64,000 bases of DNA from Austropuccinia psidii (Eukaryota > Basidiomycota > Pucciniomycetes > Pucciniales > Sphaerophragmiaceae): positions 43,576,997 through 43,640,996 of the forward strand of contig JALGQZ010000002.1 of NCBI GenBank assembly GCA_023105745.1, in the 5' to 3' direction. The position numbers and the translations under genes are program-made. The notes beneath the pieces are model-generated. The model did no database searches, was not told where the DNA came from, and worked only from the letters and a program-made list of their open reading frames with translations. Below, one piece after another: positions 20,935 through 31,571 of this stretch (its first letter is position 1; the number at the start of each line of letters is the position of its first letter).

Positions 20935-22525
20935 TAGTTTGCATTGGAGACATATCTCACATAGCTTGGTTGGATTTACAGTGGTGGACTTGGTTTTGTT
21001 AATTTATAGGAAATGCTTAAGCTACATGTCAGAGGAATGAGCAAGAATAAGATTACATTCAAGTTAGTGCTGATGGGCAGGAGATCCAAGGTTGTTAATT
21101 TGATGGGTAGGTTGTACAAGCATAGAGACATATAGGTTCCCCTTTTGTGGAAAACTCTTAAAATTTTTTTTACCAAATTTGACAAATATGATTTTATTCT
21201 TGCTAAAAGATTTCAAACCATGATATTCAAGCTGGAACTGGGATATGAGATTATATTTGCTGGATGGAGAGTAATACACAGGAGACAAGATGAAGCAAAT
21301 GAGATTTAGGTTGCCAAAATGCGTAATTTTGGCAGTAACAGAGAAAGTGTTAATATTAACAGTGGTGGGTTAAATGTTGGTTAACATGTTTAGCTTGCAG
21401 GAAGTAGATCATGAAGCACCAGAGTCATGAATGATTTTCAATTTATCACATTTGGGGTAGGTTGATAATGTGAGAAGACTAAAGTTTTCTTCTTCTTGAA
21501 TGAGGAAACCACCTTCACCATCAACATTGTTATTGTTTTTGGATTCAGAAGAAGACTTTTTGCAGATCTAGTTGACAGTGTTCTTCTTGCTATTATAATT
21601 GGGCATTTACTTATTAAAAAATTGTTCAAGTTTCTTTTAAAGGTAGTTATCTTGAAAGAATTTGGTCGGTGTAGCAGAGTTGAAGTTAATATTGGGTTTT
21701 GATGATCTTGAAGGTGGGTTGTGCTTTTGCTTATGATTAGGTTTTACTTTAAAGTTAGATTTAAAAGAGCTAAAAAGTACTGTTTAAGATAAATTTTTAC
21801 TCGATCTACTGTTCTCTATGAGTAGTCAAACATTGATTTTTTTGAGTTTTAAGGTTTGAAATCATATAGGTTTTGAATGAAACTAATTATGTGAGCCTTG
21901 AGGTATAATTTACATACACAAACAGTCCATAATTATCTTTAAAAATGAATTCTGAACTATTCATAACTGATAAGTCATGTATATATTCAAAATTCATCCT
22001 TTTGAATTTCAGAAAAGATGAATAACTGTTTTGTGAGTAAGGAAATCCATGGATATCAGGCCATATTTGAAATCTACAAACAATTTCACCCAGGGTTGCT
22101 CCATAGAGTGAATAAGGTTAAATCAGCTCTTTGAGGTGGTAATATGGAAAATACTTCCACACCACATCATCAATACCACATAAAAGAATTGTGAAAATTT
22201 TTGTTTTTCTCAATTTCATGCCAAAATAATGGGGATGTGAGAAATCCCATGTTACATATAGACTAAGAATAGTGTTATGCATGTTTTTGGAACTTAAAAA
22301 TATGGTATTCTTACATAAATTTTTGGTACACCCATAGTGGATATCATTCTTGAAGCCTAACCTACTATTTTTGATGTGAAAATAGCTAAGGGTGACAAAA
22401 ACCATCAAAGAGAACCAGTGTACCCAACTTCTGAGGCCTCTGAGGTGGGGATAGCTCTAAAGCTTGGATCCATTGATGATCATGGCCCAATTAGTTACAA
22501 AAAACTCTTGGGAACCTGGTTACCA
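20935..22525 (-). pseudogene. Ty1/copia element 2 (minus): gag to GAG-pre-integrase, decayed
   Basis: On the minus strand a possible primer-binding site TGGTAACCAGGTTCCC (22511-22525) is followed by gag-like sequence (22500-22118, IINGSKL then WVHWFSLMVFVTLSYFHIKN), a protease with HDSGAS (near 21410), and a GAG-pre-integrase segment VYYSPSSKYNLISQFQL (about 21280-21230) ending near a C-x2-C (CEIC) close to 20960. Stops and shifts are frequent. It is truncated at about 20935, tail to tail with copia element 1. Confidence 0.6.
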
Positions 22526-23825
22526 AGTTAAAATCTCATTAAATCATAAGAAAATTGCAAATAAGCTGCTATTTTGACGTGACAATGAGGTAAAAAGCAA
22601 TTTATACTCCTGTCACCATGTCAATTATTAATTTTTCTCATGAATAAGCTCTAAAAGAGTAATTGAAACACTTTTTGGACTAGTAACCATTCATTTACCA
22701 CATAGAAACTAGCTATATTATAATATTTGCAATTCTATGTAGAAATGAGGTAAAAATTTCAAAAATTCATTTAAAATACAGTTCTAATGAATCTTCCTAA
22801 AAACTTCAGGATCAATTGAGAATGCTATGACTTATAAATAAACCCAAAATAATCATTGTTTTATAAGTAAAACTCAAGCTTTTACTTACAGTCCATCTTT
22901 GATAATTCCACACAAAACACTGAATCTTCAAACAATTCACAGAAAATACAACCTGTGATCAAAATTCTAATAACATTGATAAATTTCCAAGATTGATTTT
23001 TATTTTGAAATAAAAGAATATTTAAAGTTGTTACTCCTTTTATTCTTAACCATAAATGGGTTGGTAGTCAGATAAAAGCTTCAGTTAAGTAATTATGATA
23101 AATCTTATGTGACAACAGATGATGAAATCATTAATGAAAAAGTAATTATGTCTTTCTCACTAAATTGTTTTTCAGTTTTCTCCATGGAATGCCTCTGTGA
23201 GCTGTTTTTGACTTAGAAATGGCCTTGTTCTGCTTTTTCTTCCAAATCATCTTATTATCCAATTATACCTTTATTACCTACAAGCAGGTATTAGTTAAAA
23301 CTATTTATTGAAGTTTTTTATTCTTTCTGAATCAATCAAAAAGACTTGAAATCATAGAAATAAACTATATTTTGTTTTAATACTGTTATAAATTAATTTT
23401 GATCCCTTAAATCCACAATTTACCTGTCAAATCTCTCTACCAATCTCTTTCCAAGGTTCATTTGAGTATTAGTGAGTGATTTTATATTAATTCTTGAAGT
23501 TTTTCTCTAGTAATACTTTTCTTCAAGAATTATATTTATAGTTATTCTTGACAAGGATAATCATGTATTAAAATAATTCAATTATTTTAATAAAGAGGTT
23601 TTATTATTTAATACTTCTTGTAATTGATTCTTGGAGACAATTACTTCTTAATGTTATAATCACTAGTGGTGTATAGCAATTAAAAGGAACAAATAATTAT
23701 TCATTTGATTTTGGTTAGAATAATTTTTTATTATTATATTTCATAAGAACAGTCATTGTACTGTTTATTAATAGTAATATTATAAGCATTTTCATAGAAA
23801 CATCTTTCAAATTAGGCAGGTGTCA
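22526..23825. other. No gene seen; AT-rich, probably LTR of copia element 2
   Basis: It lies directly upstream (minus sense) of the copia 2 primer-binding-like site, so at least its left part should be the 5' LTR of that element. I could not find the outer LTR end. No open frame has recognisable content. Confidence 0.4.
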
Positions 23826-24402
23826 AGATATATGCTCTGAAGTAAGAAAGAAGAAGAAGAGCCATCAGGTAGACCAATTTGATAGGTATTGACATTGGTT
23901 CAGGTCAGGAACTTGGAATACATAGTTTTGAACTGAAACACATGTTGTTGGAGTGATGAATTGGGGTCATACATTAGCATTAGTAGGCTTTGAAGAAGGT
24001 CACATATACATACAACAGAATCTTGGCCATAGGAAGCAGCCAATTCCTCAAGGAATTTCAAAAAGTCATTGTTTTTTGCGAGTATCAACTGAAACTCACA
24101 AGACATTCATTCATAGAGTAAAAACATGGAAGAGGCATCTTTCTTTTCTTAATGATGAGTAGTTCTATTTGACCAGGTCAATTTGATATGAAAGACTGAT
24201 TGATATCCTCTGTAAGTAAATATGTGGTTGAGTTGTTTTTGCCAGTCAGACCAATTATAATGATTCAGAATTTGGATTTTCTGTTTAACAGTAGCATTAT
24301 CATCCAGTAAAGGGTCATTGTAAAAGGTTTGTTCAAGGCCCAGTAGTTTGCTTCATGTCATCATATGTATGCGGATAGCTGTTATAGCCAGATGGTACTC
24401 TC
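23826..24402 (-). pseudogene. Copia gag fragment (minus), cut by insertion of element E
   Basis: Minus-strand translation gives a copia gag (UBN2-like): NWSDWQKQLNHIF, FLKFLEELAASYGQDS, then LMYDPNSSLQQHVFQFKTMYSKFLT (24106-23900). Residues and order fit the family, but stops interrupt it. The fragment ends exactly at the 5' end of element E (24403), so E inserted into it. The other half should lie after 62959, where I cannot confirm it. Confidence 0.55.
24398..24402. repeat. Target-site duplication of element E, left copy
   Basis: CTCTC, matched by CTCTG at 62955-62959 after the 3' LTR. Four of five bases agree, consistent with an old insertion. Confidence 0.6.
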
Positions 24403-25688
24403 TGTGAGCCTTTGAGATATGACCACATATCCAAAAAGATCAAAAGCAAAACTTTATAATAATTATACTCATAATAATTATCTTAAAACTAGGAAAAATA
24501 CCATAAATAGGTACAAACTCTGAATGAACTCAGAATATAATGTGTAAGCTTTGGAAATAAATCACACCAATAGATTCCTAATTGTAAAATACACATATGT
24601 AATTTTTATGACATATCTTTAGGGTCAATAATTACTGAATAATAAGTAATAATACCCTAAAAAAGACATAAAATCTTATTTAACTCAGAAACAACATGTG
24701 AAGTAAATTGCACCATTGGGTTCCCCATAAATAACTACACATAACACAATTTTATGACAATTCTCTAAAGTAAATAATTAAGGAATTGAGCTGAATATAT
24801 GCAATTTTATGGTATATGCATATATTCATGGTTTTTAGATAATATCTCTTGAAATATACATGATAGAGAGTTAAACCAAAAATAAAGTCACCATGTAATT
24901 GCTGGAAGAACAAAAATATGACCTTTATTTGACAAGCTATAAGCAAGGTTATAACTTGTAAGGGTTTATTGAGCAAAATTACTAGAGATGTTGACCACTT
25001 TGTTGTGAAAGTGGTCAAAGCTTAAACCAAGGTAGATATTCATATTCTACTAGCTCATACGTTAGGAGTGAAGTAATTTCTATCATAATGTTCAAGGTAT
25101 AAGGCCTTGAAATCAAGGTTTGAAGTTTAAAATATTGAATTTCAACAGAAAAGATGAGATACAAGAAAAATCATCAAAAATAGAGTTTTGATGATGTAAT
25201 GAAATTCTCTTGGAATTTTGATAAGGACATGCAAAGCTATCAGAACTCACTCTAAGAATAGCTGTAGCGTGTATAATTTCAGAGTTATTAATGATAAATG
25301 TTTAAGCTTAAAATTGATCATTTATGTTCACTCACTGTAATCTTATTTTAAGTTTAACAGCTATATAAGTGATGAAAATGGGAAATACTATTAGATTATG
25401 ATCACTAATAATGAAATCCACTCATTTTAAGCTTCTGCCAAGCCTATGATGTCATCAAACTTAGAGTTATGGGGATAACTCTAAATACTAGCGTAATGAT
25501 GAGATAAGATGGTTTGATCATGACATAATCATCACTAAGCCTTGAAATACTGATCATTTCCAGTGGATCTCATCAGTACACGTCTACTAGAATCCTAATG
25601 GACTTTAGAAGGGAGGTATTTACTATAAATATAGCTCTTTTTGCTCTATTTTCACCTCAGATGCATCAAAAAAATAAAAGAATTAAAT
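24403..25688 (+). repeat. Element E 5' LTR, first part
   Basis: From TGTGAGCCTTTGAG to the family D insertion point. It contains TATAAATA at 25624-25631 in a context shared with the 3' LTR (62200-62207), the likely promoter. It continues at 33733 after element D. Confidence 0.85.
25684..25688. repeat. Target-site duplication of element D, left copy
   Basis: TAAAT, repeated exactly at 33728-33732. The intact 3' LTR of element E shows the empty site with a single TAAAT at 62260-62264. Confidence 0.9.
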
Positions 25689-26523
25689 TGTGAGCCTTAG
25701 AGGTATTTTTATATACCCAAGAGACCACAAATGAGAAATTAAAATAAAAATATAAATAAAATAAATTTATTTATATTATAAAAATAAAAGTTGAAATATA
25801 AATACAAATTTATATTTAAAAATCAAAACTTAATTATAATGTAAAAATAAAATTACAATAAAATTTAAATTTATGAAAATTCATTTTTACTTGTAAAAAT
25901 TATGTAAAAATGAACTTTTAATAAAAATACTTTTGGTAAAAATTTATTTAAAATATATTATAACTTTTTATTCAATAAATAAACATATAAGAATTATTTC
26001 ACCATTTGATTCCTCATAAAAAATTAGGTGGGGTCACCTCTGAGTGAAATTTTTGTAACTCAACTCTAAATAAGCTTAAATTAAGTTTTTAGTATTTTCA
26101 ATACAAAGATTGAAAATACTCAAAACTTTAATTAAATTCACACCACATGTGGTGTTAACCATCAATTTTTGTGTTAAAATTTAGGTGTTGTGTTTAGTTT
26201 AGAAGTTATGAGGAATTGAAGTATTTTCAATTGAATTCAATTGAAATGTCAAAATGTGTGCATGTATTACATAAGTGAACTTTGATTTACATATGAGGTA
26301 TCAATTATTACTGTATTGTACTGTACAATTCAATTGAATGACATATGTAAATTACAAATATAATACATGATGAGGAATTAAAGGAAAAAATAAATTGGAA
26401 AGATTAAAATTGGGGGGGGGGGGAAAGGAACTCTAGCTCTAAGGGGGAGCGAGACCCCCAAACTCCTTTCTGACAGGCATGGGAGGTCAAAATCCACACA
26501 AACATTCATTACTTTTGGCCTCA

Positions 26524-26552
26524 AATTGAGTCACAGGGTCTGTGACTCAATT
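26524..26552. repeat. 13-bp inverted repeat in the D LTR
   Basis: AATTGAGTCACAG, loop GGT, perfect complement. Each arm holds TGAGTCA, the consensus of Gcn4/AP-1 type bZIP factors. It is also present at 32419-32447 and 16887-16915. Confidence 0.8.
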
Positions 26553-26881
26553 GATGATGAGGTTTTGATACCAACCAGGGTGGTTTTAACTGCTGCCAAG
26601 AGGGTAAAACTACCCTTAAGTTAAAACAATGTTAGTAAGAACAGTTTTAACTAGTTTCTAAGCCTCTTACACACATTCTGACGTGCTTTGATGGCTCTAG
26701 ACCAGGTATTGCTATAGTAATGGCTGATTTAAGGGTCTAAAATGGCTAAAAATGGCTTAAACCAGCCCTTTTTTGGTCAGAACCAGGGTTCAATGATGCC
26801 ATAATTGGCTTTTCTGTTGTCAGACTGTTTTTCACGACTGACAAGAGTAAATTTTACTTTTGGAGTAAGAAAATTGATCGC

Positions 26882-26889
26882 TATAAAAG
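26882..26889 (+). promoter_or_regulatory. TATA box of the element D 5' LTR
   Basis: TATAAAAG in the conserved context GGCTATAAAAGAATGTCT, kept in the 3' LTR (32767 and 33126). It lies about 600 bp before the LTR end. Confidence 0.6.
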
Positions 26890-27480
26890 AATGTCTTTGC
26901 GCCACTTTTCTCTTCATGTTAGAATCTTTTCCTTTTATAATTAGTTTAAACACTGTTAACCCAATGAATAAAAGATTCTAACCACCTTTTTTAATTTATT
27001 TTAAACCTTTTTAACCACATGAAAAAATCATTATAATCATCTTTACCCCTGAACCACCCCAAAAGTTAGTTAAAGCATCTTTCATCACTGTTAACTTTGT
27101 CACTTTGTTTCCAAATTCACTCTGGCAATTTTTGGGTGTGTTTTATCTTTAATATTATTTTTAAAGAATTTTTTCTTTGATTAATTGCTTTCAGTCATTG
27201 GCTCAATTAATTCCAATTGAAATTTCTCATGAAGAAATTTCTTTTGTAGCCTTAAATATATCTTGTAGAGTATTTTTGGATAAATTTTTATTGTTGGTAA
27301 AACAATAAATCTTCATAATATTATTGTTTTATACTAATAAAGCTATAAAAAATAAGATTGGTGTTTTCTCTCTGAAAAATAAGATCTCTTACTTTTTTTA
27401 ATTGATTTTTACCTTATACAAATTTTGAGGACAGGAAAAGTACTTGATTTTTAATCAAAGTTTCATATCCACACCTTACA

Positions 27481-27500
27481 TTTGGGGGCCCAGCCGTGAT
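27481..27500 (+). other. Element D primer-binding site
   Basis: TTTGGGGGCCCAGCCGTGAT starts directly after the 5' LTR. Element E has TTTGAGGGCCTGGCCATCAT and element A TTTTGGGGGCCTGGCTGTG at the same place, so all three probably use the same tRNA, whose 3' end would read GGCCCCCA. I do not name the tRNA. Confidence 0.6.
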
Positions 27501-27705
27501 ATTTTATCTGTGACATATTTTTCACTCTTTTAAAAGCTTTCTCTTATATTGAAAAATTTAAAAACATATAAAAAATACTTATAATTCAAAAAACCCATAA
27601 AAAATAATCTTTTTTCATATTATAAGTGAGGCTTATATTTTTATTTCTTCTTTTTGAAATAACCCTTTTTTCTACTTAATTAATTGGCTTTTTCATTAAT
27701 TTTAG

Positions 27706-28618
27706 TGTCTGACAACGTGGTAAGACAAGAAAACATTGAAACAGCCTCAAGAGTCAGCAGAATTATTCCTTCCAGTACTGTTAATTCAGACCATAATGGT
27801 AGTGTTATTGTGACTCAAAATAACCAACCTGAACCAATATCTTTTGAATTTATTAGCTTGGATATAAGTAATACCCTTCAGAAAGCTAAGAATTTGGCCA
27901 ATAGTAAGTTTTTTGACATAAAAATACTATCTTAAGCCTTTTTAATCATTAAATATGCCTTCAACCAGATCAGGAGCCAGCTATAGCCCCTCAAGCAGCT
28001 CCCAGAAAGGTAATAGACGTAATTATGGCAGAAGCCAACCAGGTACAGAAGGAAAAGGGTCAGTTGATGACTTCCAAACAACTAAAATAGGTCATTCTGA
28101 TGATGATAATACCATTTTACCTTCACAAAGAGCTGACACCACCACAAGAAGCCTCAGTGGACATATAGAAAGACCGCCACAAAGCATACAACAATTCCCT
28201 GCAGTACAAGGAGTACCAGATCCTTGCAGATCTGGGGAAAAACTGCATGAATTCTTACCTGACTGTGAGAAAATTCCTGGGCCATCCCAATACTTGCAAA
28301 TTGCTCAATGGATGGCATCCATTGATGAAGAAGAAAAACATGATTCTCTTGACACTAGAATGGAGGAAAAACAACCCTCCACCACCCAAGCAAGTGCCAA
28401 AAACAGCCCCAGTGGCCAGCAGCAGCAATTCCAACGGGAAAAAGAAGCCAAAAGCTCCAAACAAGGGCAAAGGAAAGGCACCAGCCACCAAACCTTATAG
28501 CCAGGGCTACAGGATTACAAACATCCAACAGGATGCCATGGAAAATGTGTTTCAGATGGCCAGAACAATGATGGAATTACAAAAGAATGAGAAGGCCAGA
28601 TTAAAATATAAGAAATGA
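27706..28618 (+). pseudogene. Element D ORF1 (spliced accessory protein), two stops
   Basis: Exon 1 (27706-27903) starts TGTCTGACAAC directly after the acceptor TTTTAG, so an upstream exon ending in A would create ATG. After a 65-nt intron (27904-27968) exon 2 runs in phase to TAA at 28616-28618. Exon 2 has TAG at 28088-28090 and another near 28165. It ends in a basic Pro/Lys stretch and a helix (IQQDAMENVFQMARTMMEL) matching element E ORF1 (IQKDAMDNFFNMARTLLEF). Overlaps gag out of frame. Function unknown. Confidence 0.55.
27904..27968 (+). other. GT-AG intron in element D ORF1 (65 nt) containing the gag ATG
   Basis: Donor GTAAGT at 27904, acceptor ACCAG ending at 27968. Phase 1, as in families A and E. 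The gag start ATG (27955-27957) lies inside it, 11 nt before the exon boundary. Confidence 0.6.
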
Positions 28619-30180
28619 TTTCTGATATTTTTGATTCTATTCCAGAATTGTATGGAGCTATAACTGACGTAAAAAGTCATCTTTCTGATAAAAATGCATC
28701 AATTTGTGACAATCTTAAAACGCATAACTTGAGTCTGAGCCAAATCAATGAAACACTTAAATTTTTTGAAAAAGCTTTAAGAAAAATTGAAACTTCCAAT
28801 AATGATAATTCTTTTGGCAATAAGATAAATGAACAATCTGTCATTATTAAGGAATTGACAGACAAATATTCTAAATTCAATATTGATGACATGATTGGAA
28901 CAAGAATAAAACAAGCCATAAATAATATCAAAGAGGATAATAGGAAAGCTCTTGATGATATTTGAAAATAATTTACTGAAGTAAAGACACATATAATTGC
29001 CTTGAAAAAGTGTTTTGATACCTCAAAAGAGGAAATATCAAAATTAACAATAAAGTTAAATGAAGTTATATCTTATAATACTAAATAAACAGAATTATGG
29101 AATGAGCTGACATATAAAGAGGATGATCATAAAAAGAATTTAATAACCTCTATAAAAAGCTTACAACATGAATTAAGAAATTCACAAAGGTGTAACAATA
29201 GTAAAATGAATGATATTGAACAGCTACTAAACACCTTACCAAGAATGTCTACACCTCTGAATCAAAATGAGGGTACAGGGATTCCCAATCCACAAGTATT
29301 GGATATTGAAAATTTCCAATTAAAAAATGTATTTTCTACTTCTTTTCATAACTAGGAACCAACAATGGGCCAAGTACTCTTGAAAGAAGTTCCAAAACTT
29401 AAGGAATGGCCTCACTTCAGTGGTGAAGGAGAATATGACCATATGGAATTCATCAGAGGTATTGACATGATCAAAGAATACTTTGAATTACCAGACAGAT
29501 TGGTAACAGCCAGGTTTAACACCTTATTTACTAAATCAGCTCACAGATGGTATATCAAATTGAGACAAGCACATGGAAAGCAAAGTTGGTCTTGGTGGAA
29601 ACCCCAAATTATCAACAAATGGGCCAATGATGCTTGGAGATTTAGAGTGGAAATAGCCTTTGAATCTGCCAAATTTAATTCTGATAAAGACAAAGATTTA
29701 CCATGGTTTTGCCAACAAAAAGACAGATTAACAGCAATTTATGATCCATAGAAAGATTCTGAGACAATGTGGAGGTGACTTAGAGCATTATGTCTAAAGC
29801 AGGACTACTAAACAATCTTCAGCAGAGGATATTATCAATATATTAGAAGAAGTAACCACCAGAACCGAAATTGGTTCTAGTAGGGTGAATCTCAAAACAA
29901 GGTTTAATTCACCTTGAAAAGATTCAGTGGATAAAAACCCCAAAAAAATTCTAATAATAAGTATAAATCTGAAGATACAGTCAGAAAGTGCCATATTTGC
30001 CAAAGCACCACCCATTTAGCCAATACATGTCAAAAAAGGGGGAAAATCAATGAAATTGATGTTGAAAAAGAACCTGATGTTGAAAAAGATGACATAATTG
30101 AAGACAATTCAGATGATAAGTCATCCATATTTTTTGAATCTCCAAAAGATATAGAGAATATCAATGCCACTTTTGACATC
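27955..30180 (+). pseudogene. Element D Gag, with several stops
   Basis: One frame from ATG 27955 to beyond 30180 with stops at 28498-28500, 28963-28965, near 29350 and at 29749-29751. Ser/Gln-rich N-terminus, a long coiled coil (about 28615-29330, INETLKFFEKALRKIE), a gag core from 29365 (LKEWPHFSGEGEYDHMEF, SAHRWYIKLRQ, NKWANDAWRF), and a zinc knuckle CHICQSTTHLANTC (29989-30030). Protease and pol follow in the same frame, so Gag-Pol is a single fused frame in this family. Confidence 0.7.
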
Positions 30181-31125
30181 ATGGAATCTTATTCCCACTT
30201 GCCACATTTGAGCAATGGTCAACTTGATTTATCAAAAGTTCAAGATGCACAACTCATGAAAGCCAAACCAAACAGAGGGAAAGGTTATACAGCTGGTAAC
30301 TCCTGTATAACAGAAGTGGTGATTGACAACAAGCACACCAAACTTTTGCTTGACCCAGGAGCTTTCTGCTCCTGGGTTGGAAAATCTTCTCTTAAAACTT
30401 GTGTACCAAATTTTGAAGACGAATTGTTACCAATTGATGGTATAAAATTCAATAGTGCAAGTAATCCAATGAAAGCATTAGGAATCTTTGAGACCAATTT
30501 CATATTCCCACACATAAATGGGAATTTAAGAATCACAGTTGAATTTGTTGTTATGGAAAATTGCTCTAGTACCCATTTTATATTGGGAAATGACTATTTA
30601 ATCATGTATGGAATAGATTTACATAACAACAAAGACAGATACTTTACTATTGGAGACAATAAGCATCAGAAATTTGCCTTTTTACAATTTAAAAGACAAA
30701 TTACAGTAAATAAAGTATCACCAGTCAACTTACAATTGGAAAAATTCAAATCTGAACAGTTAAATGAGGCTGAAATAAGCCTTCATCTGAGTGATAAACA
30801 AGAAAATGAACTTTCTTCCCTTTTGTATGACCACAGAGGAGTATTTGCTTCAGACAAAGAACCTCTAGGAGCAATTATTGGTCATGAAGTTGATATCATT
30901 CTTAATATTGAAAGACCTTATCCACCACTCTTGAGAAGACCTGCATACCCAGAAAGTCCCAAGTCAAGGGAAACTCTGGAAACTCATATCAGAGAACTTC
31001 TAGACCTTGGTGTAATAAGGAAAGTTGGCCATAATGAAGAAGTAGAAATAACTACACCAGTCATAGTGGCATGGCATAATGGAAAATCCAGAATGGTTGG
31101 GGACTTTAGAGCTCTGAATACTTAA
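30181..31125 (+). pseudogene. Element D protease plus N-terminal RT
   Basis: Retropepsin-like segment with KLLLDPGAFCSWVG: the catalytic D-T/S-G reads D-P-G (30352-30360). Later blocks (HFILGNDYLIMYGIDLH) are intact. It runs into the RT start (PYPPLLRRPAYPESPKSRET, TTPVIVAWHNGKSRMVGDFR) and stops at TAA after RALNT. The RT palm with its YxDD box is not present anywhere in this element. Confidence 0.8.
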
Positions 31126-31550
31126 ACTGTTCCAGACAGATACCCAAAAGGATTTTAAAAGCTGAAAGACTCCTTTGCAGGACCTTTCGTTATTAAGGCC
31201 CTCCATGGAGAAAATGCTGTTGAAGTAGAGTTATCTGAAGAACTTAGCAATAAGCATCCTAAATTTGCAGTGAGCTTGATAAAGCCATATAAATCTAGTG
31301 ATGCTGAAACATTTCCCTTGAGGAATGAAATTCCCCAAGCTATACCTCCTGTTGAGCCATCTGGTAGTAAGGAAATTACCAAAGTTCTCAAAGAAAGAAA
31401 GTTGAGAACCAACAAAGTAAGGGAATACCTTGTTAGGTATGGTGACCCAGCTTGTGAGGATGAATGGTTGCCAGAAAAGGACATACCTGAAGCTACTAAG
31501 CTTCTCAGAAGGTTCAGGAACACTAGAAATAACAATATTACAAAGTAACT
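31126..31550 (+). pseudogene. Element D integrase C-terminus and chromodomain-like tail after deletion junction
   Basis: The RT sequence (PDRYP) passes at about 31143 straight into integrase C-terminal sequence (KLKDSFAGPFVIKALHG), in the same frame. The tail has ELSNKHPKFAVSLIKPYKSS and a chromodomain-like KVREYLVRYGDPACEDEWLPE. It ends just before the polypurine tract. Element E retains everything that is missing here. Confidence 0.8.
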
Positions 31551-31556
31551 TTCATG

Positions 31557-31571
31557 TTGAGGGGGAGGGAA
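31557..31571 (+). other. Element D polypurine tract
   Basis: GTTGAGGGGGAGGGAA ends directly against the 3' LTR start at 31572. This is the plus-strand primer of reverse transcription. Confidence 0.8.

Larger units (their letters stand above)
25689..27480 (+). repeat. Element D 5' LTR (1,792 bp)
   Basis: TG...CA ends. Carries the AATTGAGTCACAG inverted repeat (26524-26552), a run of 12 G at 26412-26423, and TATAAAAG at 26882-26889. A single copy of the region duplicated in the 3' LTR is present. Confidence 0.9.
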
